A stretch of DNA of 64,000 bases from Azospirillum thermophilum (GTDB lineage: Bacteria > Pseudomonadota > Alphaproteobacteria > Azospirillales > Azospirillaceae), in contig NZ_CP029358.1 in the NCBI RefSeq assembly GCF_003130795.1, forward strand, positions 310,001 through 374,000. Reading direction: 5' to 3'. The position numbers and the translations under genes are program-made. Positions 16,925-24,842 of this stretch are shown here, piece after piece (position 1 is the first letter of the stretch; every line of letters starts with the position of its first letter). The notes beneath the pieces were generated by a model that did no database searches, was not told where the DNA came from, and saw nothing but the letters and a program-made list of their open reading frames with translations.

Positions 16925-16953
16925 ATTTAGGAAACGTTGATCGTTTCCTAAAT
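16925..16953. promoter_or_regulatory. Perfect inverted repeat, probable TetR operator
   Basis: ATTTAGGAAACG (16925-16936) and CGTTTCCTAAAT (16942-16953) are exact reverse complements around the five-base centre TTGAT. The 29-bp element lies in the 87-bp gap between the divergent PhlG-like and TetR genes, 15 bases from the first ATG, so bound repressor would block both genes. Its symmetry and length are typical of TetR-family operators. Confidence 0.85.
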
Positions 16954-16996
16954 AAGGCGTATGCCCGGATGGGAGATTTGTCAAAGGGAGATTTCG

Positions 16997-17629
16997 GTGT
17001 CGGACTCCGCCCACAAGGTGCAGAAGCCCCGAGGCCGTCCGCCGCTGTCGGAGGACGTGCTGCGGGGGAAGGTGGCCGAGGCCGCCACGCGGGTGATCCT
17101 GGCGCATGGCTATCCGGCGATGACGATGGAGGCGGTGGCGCAGCAGGCCGGGGTCGCCAAGAAGACGGTCTACCGGTTCGCGGCCAACCGCGACGAGCTG
17201 GTCGGGCTCATCGTCGGCAGCTGGACCGAAGCCCTGCCCCCCGCCTTCGACGCCGAAGCCACCGATGCCGCCGAGGCGGTCCGGATCCTGGAGAACATCC
17301 TGGTGCTGATCGCGGAGCGGGTTCTGACGGCGGACGCCGTCGGCCTCTTCCGGCTCCTCGTCAACGACCTGCCGGCGCGCGACGATGTTCTGGCGATCTA
17401 TGGCCGCAACGGCATAGAGCGGTCGCGCGGCATGCTGGCGGACTGGCTCGCCCGCCACCGGTCGCGCGGCGTCCTCGCGCTGGCCGACCCGGCCATGGCG
17501 GCCGACCTCATCCTGTCGATGGTCGTCGCCGAACCGTTGCGGCGGATCGCCATCGGGATCTCGCAACCGCAACCCGCCTGGGACATCCGCCCCCGCGTGC
17601 GCGCGGCCCTCGACCTGTTGAGACTGTAG
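16997..17629 (+). CDS. TetR/AcrR family transcriptional regulator
   Basis: A 210-residue repressor. The N-terminal helix-turn-helix is MTMEAVAQQAGVAKKTVYRF, preceded by basic PRGRPPLSED and followed by the standard ANRDELVGLIV helix; the C-terminal ~140 residues are the variable ligand-binding domain. A GTG start at 16997 is chosen because AGGGAG lies six bases upstream; an ATG at 16961 would place the start almost on the operator. It most likely represses itself and the divergent PhlG-like gene through the palindrome between them. The ligand is not predictable beyond a guess at a phenolic compound. Confidence 0.9.
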   Translation: MSDSAHKVQKPRGRPPLSEDVLRGKVAEAATRVILAHGYPAMTMEAVAQQAGVAKKTVYRFAANRDELVGLIVGSWTEALPPAFDAEATDAAEAVRILENILVLIAERVLTADAVGLFRLLVNDLPARDDVLAIYGRNGIERSRGMLADWLARHRSRGVLALADPAMAADLILSMVVAEPLRRIAIGISQPQPAWDIRPRVRAALDLLRL

Positions 17630-17722
17630 GGATTTCCGGCCGTCCCGGACCGGCGCCACCCTTACCCCGGTCCCTTGTCGCGTCCGGGGCGGCGGCTTCC
17701 CGCATCGTCGCCCGCCGGCCTG

Positions 17723-17745
17723 TCGCGTCGCCGGAGGAAGGAACG
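17723..17745 (+). repeat. Direct repeat copy A flanking the CRISPR region
   Basis: The segment TCGCGTCGCCGGAGGAAGG and the next four bases recur, with one three-base insertion and one substitution, at 18866-18891. Copy A is fused to the edge of the decayed lrp fragment. Confidence 0.65.
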
Positions 17746-18055
17746 GCCATCATCCCGCCCCAGCCTCCGCGGGTCGAACAGCGCGACATGGCGCTGGATG
17801 ATCCCGTCGGTCTGCAGCCGCTTGACGCGTTCCGGGCAGGCTCCGTTCCAGGCAGTCGGCCGGGCCGAGGGTGATGCGCCGGGCGAGGTCCACGGTGCTG
17901 GTGCGCCCGTCCTCCCGCAGTGCGCGGAGGATCTCGGGGCCGGCGGAATCGGGCGCGCGGCCCCTGGTGCCGGAAGCCGCCCCGGCCGCCGGATAAACCC
18001 GCGGGAGAAAGGCCGGTTCCCTCTCGCGCGCCGCGTGCTATGATGCCGCCGCTGC
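17745..18055 (-). pseudogene. Decayed partial duplicate of the Lrp/AsnC gene and its upstream region
   Basis: Reading on the minus strand, this stretch aligns with 15794-16165, that is, the upstream DNA plus roughly the first 65 codons of the intact lrp gene. Shared landmarks include ATGATCCCGTCG (17796-17807 versus 15844-15855), GCGCCGGGCGAG and the GCCGCGTGC stretch near 18030. The copy has many substitutions, and an extra duplicated stretch near 17835-17850 that shifts the frame. The RAM domain half is missing. It cannot make a functional regulator. Its position shows that the PhlG-like/TetR pair lies between the two lrp copies. Confidence 0.8.
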
Positions 18056-18245
18056 CGTGCGAGCGGTCCGGTGCCCGCAAAACCCCCGGACCCGCTCGCA
18101 GCGGACGGAGCATTGAATTTCAAGGGTTCTTGGACATCGTGGAGAACGAAAGGGAACCGGATTTCCTGACCAGCCGGTCAAGATCCCGGACCGCTCGAAT
18201 CCGCCGCCCATTCGGGCGTCTTTTCAACGGGGTACGGGGTACCCT

Positions 18246-18722
18246 GTCTTCCTGGGCAGTAATGCCCAGGCCTCATTGAAGCCGGTGATGCTGAGTTCGG
18301 CCTTGACCGTCGCCAGTGGTCTTCCTGGGCAGTAATGCCCAGGCCTCATTGAAGCCTGGTCGATGGTCCTCATGTCCGGACGCTCCGGCCGGTCTTCCTG
18401 GGCAGTAATGCTCAGGCCTCATTGAAGCGGGAAGTCCCAGCCCTTCATCCACATCAGCAGCGCAAGTCTTCCTGGGCAGTAATGCCAAGGCCTCATTGAA
18501 GCAAGAGCCATCGCTAGGCGTATGTGAAGGTGTGCTCGTCTTCCTGGGCAGTAATGCCCAGGCCTCATTGAAGCGTCGAGGCGGCCGTCCAGTCGCTCTG
18601 CCGGCGCCTCTGGTCTTCCTGGGCAGTAATGCCCAGGCCTCATTGAAGCGCGATCACCGTAGGCATGACGCGGCGGATCACCGGGTCAACCCGGGCACCG
18701 AAAGCCCGGGCCTCGTTGACAC
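18246..18722. CRISPR. Short CRISPR array, six repeats plus one degenerate terminal repeat, no cas genes in window
   Basis: A 37-bp repeat beginning GTCTTCCTGGGCAGTAA and ending CCTCATTGAAGC occurs at 18246-18282, 18319-18355, 18392-18428, 18466-18502, 18538-18574 and 18613-18649. A strongly diverged seventh copy sits at about 18685-18722. Spacers are 36, 36, 37, 35, 38 and 35 bp and unrelated by eye. The core CCTGGGCAGTAATGCCCAGG is a perfect 8-bp inverted repeat around GTAA, so the crRNA would form a stable hairpin. Repeats three and four carry one substitution each in this core. The degenerate copy on the right suggests a leader on the left; 18113-18245 is less GC-rich than its surroundings and could be it. 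The repeat does not let me fix a type; type III or I seems most likely. Confidence 0.9.
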
Positions 18723-18834
18723 CCGGTCTTGTTGACCGTGCCGGGCACCGGCGACCGCGGGCACGCCGCTCCCCGCGGCTGGCCGCGCTGTCCTGCGCCC
18801 GTCCCGTTCTTGCTTTGTTTCACGACCTCCACTA

Positions 18835-18864
18835 CCCTCCGTGCGCCGGCCCTCCGTGCGCCGG
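18835..18864. repeat. Tandem 15-bp repeat
   Basis: CCCTCCGTGCGCCGG occurs twice in a row, immediately upstream of the ribosome-binding region of the small ORF at 18896. Confidence 0.8.
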
Positions 18865-18865
18865 C

Positions 18866-18891
18866 TCGCGTCGTCGCCGGAGGAAGGAGCG
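18866..18891 (+). repeat. Direct repeat copy B flanking the CRISPR region
   Basis: Nearly the same as 17723-17745, with an extra TCG and one substitution. Here it includes GGAGGAAGGAG, a strong ribosome-binding site for the small ORF that follows. Confidence 0.65.
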
Positions 18892-18895
18892 TCCC

Positions 18896-19051
18896 ATGCC
18901 CCAGTTCGCACCGCAGCCCGCCCCCGCCACCATGCAGGCGATGCACAACGATCGTGCACGAACGGGTCTGCGCAAGTCCTTGATCGCGCAGCCCGACCGC
19001 CCCCTCACCGCCATTGTGCGGGGAGTGGTTGCTGCACAATCCGCCCCATGA
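18896..19051 (+). CDS. Possible small protein (51 aa) upstream of ycaQ
   Basis: An ATG follows GGAGGAAGGAG and opens a 51-codon frame (starts MPQFAPQPAPATMQAMHND, ends VRGVVAAQSAP) that stops 16 bases before the glycosylase start. The ribosome-binding site is strong and the spacing suggests co-translation with the downstream gene. No family was recognised, and the inverted repeat at 19013-19040 lies within its last codons. It could equally be a regulatory leader ORF. Confidence 0.4.
   Translation: MPQFAPQPAPATMQAMHNDRARTGLRKSLIAQPDRPLTAIVRGVVAAQSAP
19013..19040. promoter_or_regulatory. Inverted repeat ATTGTGC/GCACAAT before ycaQ
   Basis: ATTGTGC (19013-19019) and GCACAAT (19034-19040) are exact reverse complements separated by 14 bases, ending 27 bases before the ATG at 19068. 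A longer version of the same arms (ATTGTGCGC/GCGCACAAT) occurs at 41645-41681 upstream of another gene. It may be an operator or an RNA stem. Confidence 0.4.
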
Positions 19052-19067
19052 CGCCCGGCCCGCCGCC

Positions 19068-20354
19068 ATGACCGGACGTGACAGCCTCTCCCTCGCCGAA
19101 GCGCGCCGCATCGCGCTCGCCGCCCAGGGATTCGCCAAACGGGACATCGCCGCGACGGACCCCGCCGACGCGGTGGAGGCGCGGCATCTGCGCCGGACCA
19201 TCGGACGGATCGGGCTGCTGCAGGTCGATTCGGTCAATGTGCTGGTGCGCTCGCATTACCTGCCGCTCTTCTCGCGGCTCGGCCCCTATCGCGCCGGGCT
19301 GCTCGACCGGCTCGCCTATGACGGGCGGCGGCGGCGCCTGTTCGAATATTGGGGGCACGAGGCCTCGCTGATCCCGGTGGAGCATCAGCCGCTGCTGCGC
19401 TGGCGGATGGCGCGGGCGCGGAACGGCGAGGGCACCTATGGCCGCCTCTCCCGCTTCGCGCGCGAGCGCCGTCCCTTCGTCGACGCGGTGCTGGCGGAGG
19501 TCGCGGCGCGCGGGCCGCTCGGCGCGTCGGAACTCAGCCAGGGCGGGCGCGGCAGCGGCTCCTGGTGGGGGTGGAGCGACGGCAAGATCGCGCTGGAATA
19601 CCTGTTCTGGGCCGGGCTGGTCACCACCGCCGGACGGCGCGGCTTCGAGAGGCTGTACGACCTGACGGAGCGGGTGCTGCCCACCGCCGTGCTCGCCGCC
19701 CCGACGCCGGAGGAGGAGGAGGCGCAGCGCGCCCTGCTGCGCATCGCCGCCCGCGCCCACGGCGTGGCGACGGAGCGGGACTTGCGCGACTACCACCGGC
19801 TCGACGCCGCCGACGCCAGGCAGCGCCTCGCCGAGCTGGTGGAGGCCGGGGAGCTTCTGCCGGTGACGGTGGAGGGCTGGGACCGGCCCGCCTACCTCCA
19901 CCCCGAGGCGCGCATCCCGCGGCGGGTGCAGGCCAGCGCGCTCCTCTCCCCCTTCGATTCGCTGATCTGGGAGCGGCAGCGGACCGAGCGGCTGTTCGGC
20001 CTGCGCTTCCGGCTGGAGATCTACACGCCGGCCGCCAAGCGGGAACACGGCTATTACGTCCTGCCCTTCCTGCTGGGCGACCGCATCGTCGCGCGGGTCG
20101 ATCTCAAGGCCGACCGGCAGGCCCGCCGGCTGCTCGTCCAGGCGGCCCATGCGGAGCCCGGTTGGGCCGGGCCCGGCACGCCGCACGGCCCGGTGGCCGG
20201 GGCGCTGGCGGCGGAGCTGTGGCGCATGGCCGGCTGGCTGGGGCTGGACAGCGTGGCGGTCGCCGGCCCCGGCGACCTCGCCCCCACCCTGCGCGAGGCG
20301 CTGGGGCGGGTACCTCCATCGGACGCGGAGCGGGACGGCGCCGCCGCGGGTTGA
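19068..20354 (+). CDS. ycaQ: YcaQ-type DNA glycosylase (HTH_42 superfamily)
   Basis: A 428-residue protein of the AlkZ/YcaQ family, which unhooks interstrand DNA crosslinks or removes bulky alkylated purines. The defining N-terminal segment is RIGLLQVDSVNVLVRSHYLP near residue 50; it carries a Gln-x-Asp pair, the form described for YcaQ (AlkX) rather than the Gln-x-Gln of the antibiotic self-resistance enzymes. The middle has winged-helix modules (GPLGASELSQ; GVATERDLRDYHRL) and ASALLSPFDSLIWERQRTERLFG with the later REHGYYVLPFLLGDRIVARVDLKADR segment, both family hallmarks. ATG 19068 was preferred over in-frame upstream codons because similarity begins there. It starts a three-gene plus-strand run. 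Confidence 0.88.
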   Translation: MTGRDSLSLAEARRIALAAQGFAKRDIAATDPADAVEARHLRRTIGRIGLLQVDSVNVLVRSHYLPLFSRLGPYRAGLLDRLAYDGRRRRLFEYWGHEASLIPVEHQPLLRWRMARARNGEGTYGRLSRFARERRPFVDAVLAEVAARGPLGASELSQGGRGSGSWWGWSDGKIALEYLFWAGLVTTAGRRGFERLYDLTERVLPTAVLAAPTPEEEEAQRALLRIAARAHGVATERDLRDYHRLDAADARQRLAELVEAGELLPVTVEGWDRPAYLHPEARIPRRVQASALLSPFDSLIWERQRTERLFGLRFRLEIYTPAAKREHGYYVLPFLLGDRIVARVDLKADRQARRLLVQAAHAEPGWAGPGTPHGPVAGALAAELWRMAGWLGLDSVAVAGPGDLAPTLREALGRVPPSDAERDGAAAG

Positions 20355-20360
20355 GCAGGC

Positions 20361-21869
20361 ATGCACCCGTCCCCCGCTCCCCCCTCGCCGGCCGACCTCT
20401 TCATCGCCCTGCTGAAGCGGCTGGAGGCCGATCCCGACGCCACCCGCCGCGCGGCGGAGCGGCACGAGGCCGACCCGCCGGCCGTCCGCCGCCCGGCCCG
20501 CCACCTCGACCTGCTGCTGCGCGAGGCCGGGACCGCCGGGCTGCTCGCCTGGATCCGCCAGGAGCAGGACGGGCTGCCGGAGGTCGAGCGGGTCCTGCTG
20601 GCCGCCCAGGCGATCGACCGCTGGTACGCCCCCTTCGCCGCCGTCCATGATCCGGCCGGTCCGCCGGCTCCCGACCATCTGCTGGTGCGGCGCCGCTTCA
20701 ACCGGCATGGCCGGCTGAACGGCGATCCGGCGGACGGGCAGCTCATCGTGCGGCACGGCTATCTCGGCCGCCGCATGGCGGTCGGCGAGGCGGCGGAACC
20801 GGGGGAGTTCGACGCCGCCGACCTCTTCCGCACCCTGTTCCTGGTGCCGCCCCGGGTGCCGGCCGGCACCGCCCATGACGACTCCTGCCGGCGGATGATC
20901 GACGTCCGCTTCACCCGGCGGCGCGAGCCGGCCGACCGGAACCCCTTCGACCCGGACTGGGCGCCGGCGGTGGCCGTGGTGCCCCTGGCCCAGGCGGAGG
21001 AGGACATCGCCATCCGCCAGTTCCGCCGCGACGGCACCGACTGGTACGACCCGGTTCCCCGCGACCTCGGGGCGCGGGCGGCCGGGGCGATCCGCGCGCT
21101 GGCCGGCGATGGCGCCACCTTCGTCATCTTCCCGGAGGTCGCCCTGCATCCCGACGCCCTCGGCGCGGTGAAGCAGGCGCTGCGGGCGCAGGCGGTGGAC
21201 GGGCCGATCCGCTATGTGCTGGCCGGGACCAGGCAGCCTGCGCCGGACGGCGGCAAGCCCTTCAACCGGGCCGTGCTGCTCGACCGCACCGGGGCGGAGG
21301 TCGTGGTGCAGACCAAGCTGCATTGCTGGGACCTCGATTCCGACCAGTGCCGCTCCTACGACCTGCGCAGCCCCGACGGCCGCGTGCTGGGCGGCGTCAA
21401 CGAGTTCATCGCCCCCGGCGGCCGGCTGGAGCTGGTGGAGCTGCCGAACCTCGGCCGCCTCGCCGTCATGATCTGCGAGGATCTCGACCGCTCCCAGCCG
21501 GGCGACTGGCTGCGGCGCAGCATGCTGCTCGACTGGGTGGTGACGCCGGTGCTCGACAGCGGGCTGACGACCGGGCGCTGGCAGGCGCGCGAGGGGGCGG
21601 CGACCTCGCAGAGCGGGTCCTGCCGCGTGGTGGTCGCCAACAGCATGACCTTCTCCCACCGCTTCAACCGGGCGGCCCGCGGCGGCGGCCACGACCGCGA
21701 CGTCATCGCCGACTGCGGCGTCGCCCTGTTCTTCCAGCCGCGCCGCTCGCAGCAGGGCCGGCCGCGGGTCAGGCTGCTGACCCTGCCGCTCGACGCGCCG
21801 GACGGGAGCCGGGTCTGCGCCCGCTGGCAGCCCGCGGACTGGGACGAACTGCCGGAGCCCAAGCCATGA
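20361..21869 (+). CDS. Nitrilase-superfamily (carbon-nitrogen hydrolase) domain protein of unknown substrate
   Basis: A 502-residue protein. The C-terminal ~330 residues hold the Glu-Lys-Cys triad arrangement of the nitrilase superfamily: FVIFPEVALHP with Glu near 258, VVVQTKLHCWD with Lys near 317, and LAVMICEDLDRS with Cys near 371, each in a strand context like amidases. It therefore probably hydrolyses or transfers an amide. The N-terminal ~170 residues are an additional region with many Arg residues and no recognised motif. It starts six bases after the ycaQ stop and overlaps the next gene by four bases (ATGA), so the three are probably one transcript. It is not the housekeeping NAD synthetase amidase, which is present separately next door. 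Confidence 0.75.
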   Translation: MHPSPAPPSPADLFIALLKRLEADPDATRRAAERHEADPPAVRRPARHLDLLLREAGTAGLLAWIRQEQDGLPEVERVLLAAQAIDRWYAPFAAVHDPAGPPAPDHLLVRRRFNRHGRLNGDPADGQLIVRHGYLGRRMAVGEAAEPGEFDAADLFRTLFLVPPRVPAGTAHDDSCRRMIDVRFTRRREPADRNPFDPDWAPAVAVVPLAQAEEDIAIRQFRRDGTDWYDPVPRDLGARAAGAIRALAGDGATFVIFPEVALHPDALGAVKQALRAQAVDGPIRYVLAGTRQPAPDGGKPFNRAVLLDRTGAEVVVQTKLHCWDLDSDQCRSYDLRSPDGRVLGGVNEFIAPGGRLELVELPNLGRLAVMICEDLDRSQPGDWLRRSMLLDWVVTPVLDSGLTTGRWQAREGAATSQSGSCRVVVANSMTFSHRFNRAARGGGHDRDVIADCGVALFFQPRRSQQGRPRVRLLTLPLDAPDGSRVCARWQPADWDELPEPKP

Positions 21870-22402
21870 CGACAGCCTCCACCAGCCCCGTCCCCTTTGC
21901 CGACGCCATCGCCGCCCTGTCGGACGGGCTGCTCGCCGCCCTCGCCGGGGAGCGCTGGGAGGATGCCGACGCCGAGCTGGAAACGCTGGCGGAGGAGGTG
22001 CTGGGCGCCATCCTCGCCGGCCGCGGCGCCGACCTCGACGCGCTCGCCCGCGCCACCGCCCGCTGCCACACGGCGCTGCGGCTGCGCGACGCGCCGGGGC
22101 CGGAGGCGGCGCATCGCCTCGGCCAGCTCCAGGCCATCGGGGTGCTGGTCAATGCCGGGCTGCGCCGCCGGCCGGCCGGGACGCCGGACGCCCTGGCCGT
22201 CCCCGGCACGGCGACCGCCGCCATCCTCGCCGCCCTGGCGGACGGACCGCGCAGCGGCCCCCAACTCGTCGCCGACACCGGCCGCAGCGTCGAGGAGGTG
22301 GCGCAGGCCCTGCCCGCGCTGCGCGGCGCCGGCCTCGTCCGCTCCTGGTCCGCCGGCCGGCTGGTGATGACCGAACTGACGGAGGAGGCGCCCCGCTCCT
22401 GA
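21866..22402 (+). CDS. Putative winged-helix DNA-binding protein coupled to the nitrilase-like gene
   Basis: A 178-residue protein. The N-terminal ~110 residues are helical and Ala-rich (ALSDGLLAALAGERWEDADA). The C-terminal ~65 residues look like an ArsR/MarR-type winged helix: TAAILAALADGPRSGPQLVA as the first helices, SVEEVAQALPALRGAGLVRS as the recognition region, and RLVMTEL as the wing. Its ATG overlaps the TGA of the previous gene (ATGA), which implies translational coupling and a stoichiometric or functional link. It is convergent with the NAD synthetase gene, separated by six bases. Function is inferred from fold shape only. Confidence 0.65.
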   Translation: MTTASTSPVPFADAIAALSDGLLAALAGERWEDADAELETLAEEVLGAILAGRGADLDALARATARCHTALRLRDAPGPEAAHRLGQLQAIGVLVNAGLRRRPAGTPDALAVPGTATAAILAALADGPRSGPQLVADTGRSVEEVAQALPALRGAGLVRSWSAGRLVMTELTEEAPRS

Positions 22403-22408
22403 AGCGCC

Positions 22409-24445
22409 CTACTCCTCCGGCACCTCGCGCTCCAGCTCCTCCAGCCAGACGCGGGCGTTGCCGTCGGACGGCGCCCGCCAGTCGCCGCGCGGCGAGAGGG
22501 AGCCGCCGGCCGTCACCTTCGGCCCGTTCGGCATCGCCGACCGCTTGAACTGGCTGAATCCGAAGAAGCGCCGCAGGAACACCCCCAGCCAGGAGCGGAT
22601 CTCCTTCAGCTCGTAGGCCCGGCGCTTGTCGTCGGGGAAGCCCGCCGGCCAGTCGCCGCGCGCCGCGTCCCCCCAGGCGTGCAGCGCCAGGAAGGCGATC
22701 TTCGAGGGGCGGAAGCCGTAGCGCAGCGTGTAGAACAGGGTGAAGTCCTGCAGCGCGTAGGGGCCGATCACCGCCTCCGTGCTCTGGATCGCCTGGTCCT
22801 CGCCGGCCGGCACCAGCTCCGGCGAGATCTCGGTCTGCAGGATGGCGTCCAGCGTGTCGGGCACGTCGCCGTGGAACTGGCCCGACCGCGCCACCCAGCG
22901 GATCAGGTGCTGGATCAGCGTCTTCGGCACCCCGGCATTGACGTTGTAGTGGGACATCTGGTCGCCCACGCCGTAGGTGCACCAGCCGAGCGCCAGCTCC
23001 GACAGGTCGCCGGTGCCCAGCACCAGCCCGTCATGCTGGTTGGCGAGGCGGAACAGATAGTCGGTGCGCAGCCCCGCCTGGACATTCTCGAAGGTCACGT
23101 CATAGACCGGCTCGCCGCGGCCGAAGGGATGCTCCATGTCGGTCAGCATGCGGGTGGCGGCCGGGCGGATGTCGATCTCCCGCGCCGTCACGCCCAGCGC
23201 CGTCATCAGCCGCCACGCATTGCCCTTGGTGCCGCTGCTGGTGCCGAATCCCGGCATGGTGAAGGCCAGGATGTTCCTGCGCGGCAGCTCCAGCAGGTCC
23301 AGCGCGTGGGCCGCGACGATCAGCGCATGGGTGGAATCGAGCCCGCCCGACACGCCGATGACCAGCGTCTTCATGCCGGTGGCGCGCAGCCGCTGCACCA
23401 GCCCGGCGACCTGGATGTTGTAGGCCTCGTAGCAGTCCTGCTCCAGCCGCTCGGGATTGGCCGGCACGAAGGGGAAGCGCGGCACCGGCCGCTTCAGGCC
23501 GAGGTCGCCGGCCGGCGGCCCGACGCGGAAGCCCTGGCGGCGGAAGGCGGGATCGTGCAGGCGGCGGTTGTCGTCGAAGGTGCCCATCCGCGCCCGCTCC
23601 TGGCGCAGCAGGTCCAGGTCGATGTCGGCCACCGCCATCTGGTCGCCCTCGGGGAAGCGGCCGGTCTCGACCAGCGTCTCGCCGTTCTCGAAGATCGAGG
23701 CCTGCCCGTCCCAGGCGAGGTCGGTCGTCGACTCCCCCGCCCCGGCCGAGGAATAGAGATAGGCGGCGAGGCAGCGGGCCGACTGCGACTTGCACAGCAG
23801 CCGGCGGGTGTCCGCCTTGCCGATGGTGATGTTGCTGGCCGACAGGTTGGCGAGCACCGTCGCCCCGGCCAGCGCCGCGGCGGCGCTCGGCGGGATGGCG
23901 ACCCACAGATCCTCGCAGATCTCGGCATGGACGGTCAGGCCGGGCACGTCCTCCGCCTCGAACAGCAGGTCCGGCCCGAAGGGCGCCTCGAGATCGCCGA
24001 TGCGGATGCCGCCGCCGGCCGTGTCGGCGCCGGAGGCGAAGTGGCGGCGCTCGTAGAATTCCCGGTAGTTCGGCAGATGCACCTTGGGCACCACGCCCAG
24101 CAGCCGCCCGCGCTGCACGGCCACCGCGCAGTTGTAGAGGCGCAGGCCCCGGCGCAGCGGCGCGCCGACCAGGATCAGCGGCGAGAGGTCCCGGCTCTCC
24201 TCGACGATCCGCGCCACCGCCCGCTCCACCGCGTCGAGCAGCGGGTCCTGCAGCAGCAGATCGTCGATGGCATAGCCGGACAGCGCCAGTTCCGGGAACA
24301 GCGCCACCGCCACGCCCTGGTCGTGGCAGGCCGTGGCGCCGCGCAGGACGGCCTCGGCGTTCGCCTGCGGGTCGGCGAGCGTGCAGCGCACGGTGCAGGC
24401 GGCGACCCGCGCGAAGCCGTGCCGGTAGATCGACCTGAAACTCAT
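22409..24445 (-). CDS. nadE: Glutamine-dependent NAD(+) synthetase
   Basis: A 678-residue two-domain enzyme converting deamido-NAD to NAD with glutamine as nitrogen donor. The N-terminal glutaminase is nitrilase-type: [18 protein letters not shown] (Glu), [17 protein letters not shown] (Lys) and [14 protein letters not shown] (Cys). The synthetase domain carries the PPi-binding loop [14 protein letters not shown] near residue 365, [16 protein letters not shown], and [20 protein letters not shown]. Length and order match the long NadE form. The start [11 protein letters not shown] agrees with homologues; two codons upstream could also start translation. It converges with the winged-helix gene. 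Confidence 0.96.
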   Translation of the reverse strand: MSFRSIYRHGFARVAACTVRCTLADPQANAEAVLRGATACHDQGVAVALFPELALSGYAIDDLLLQDPLLDAVERAVARIVEESRDLSPLILVGAPLRRGLRLYNCAVAVQRGRLLGVVPKVHLPNYREFYERRHFASGADTAGGGIRIGDLEAPFGPDLLFEAEDVPGLTVHAEICEDLWVAIPPSAAAALAGATVLANLSASNITIGKADTRRLLCKSQSARCLAAYLYSSAGAGESTTDLAWDGQASIFENGETLVETGRFPEGDQMAVADIDLDLLRQERARMGTFDDNRRLHDPAFRRQGFRVGPPAGDLGLKRPVPRFPFVPANPERLEQDCYEAYNIQVAGLVQRLRATGMKTLVIGVSGGLDSTHALIVAAHALDLLELPRRNILAFTMPGFGTSSGTKGNAWRLMTALGVTAREIDIRPAATRMLTDMEHPFGRGEPVYDVTFENVQAGLRTDYLFRLANQHDGLVLGTGDLSELALGWCTYGVGDQMSHYNVNAGVPKTLIQHLIRWVARSGQFHGDVPDTLDAILQTEISPELVPAGEDQAIQSTEAVIGPYALQDFTLFYTLRYGFRPSKIAFLALHAWGDAARGDWPAGFPDDKRRAYELKEIRSWLGVFLRRFFGFSQFKRSAMPNGPKVTAGGSLSPRGDWRAPSDGNARVWLEELEREVPEE

Positions 24446-24552
24446 GCTCTGCCCCGCATCGTTCCTCATCACAGGGGAACATAGCGGAGGATTTCAGGTT
24501 CCGCGCAAGCCAAACCGGCGGGCGGCCCGGGAAATTCCGGCCCGCGGGGACC

Positions 24553-24714
24553 TCAGCCGACCGCCGGGCCGTCGGTGCCGTCGAAGGCCAGCATGCGGGC
24601 GGGCGACACCACCGCCTTGACCGCGGTCGACAGCACCGTGATGCCCACCACCGACAGGGCGAGCGCGCAGCCGGTGAGCAGGAAGCCCAGAATGACGAAG
24701 ACGAGCGTTTCCAT
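24553..24714 (-). CDS. Small single-span membrane protein (53 aa)
   Basis: ATG at 24714 follows GGAGG with nine bases spacing. The protein is METLVFVILGFLLTGCALAL followed by SVVGITVLSTAVKAVV and a short polar tail, that is, one or two hydrophobic segments, with a Cys that might be lipidated but lacks a normal lipobox position. No family was recognised. The strong ribosome-binding site and membrane composition support it as a real gene. It lies between nadE and the GH4 gene on the same strand. Confidence 0.6.
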   Translation of the reverse strand: METLVFVILGFLLTGCALALSVVGITVLSTAVKAVVSPARMLAFDGTDGPAVG

Positions 24715-24842
24715 GACGAGATACCTCCGATCCGATGGACAGGAGGCTATGCCGGCCGGCCGGCGGCGCCCTTGATCCGGGTCAATGGTTCGGCGGAGAG
24801 GCCGGCGAATGTCACAGCCGCCGGCCCTTTTCCCGCCGGGCG

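Noticed and set aside
18273..18643. Minus-strand ORFs containing repeated ASMRPGHYCPGR-like motifs
   Set aside because: They are translations of the CRISPR repeats; the periodic peptide follows the repeat spacing exactly.
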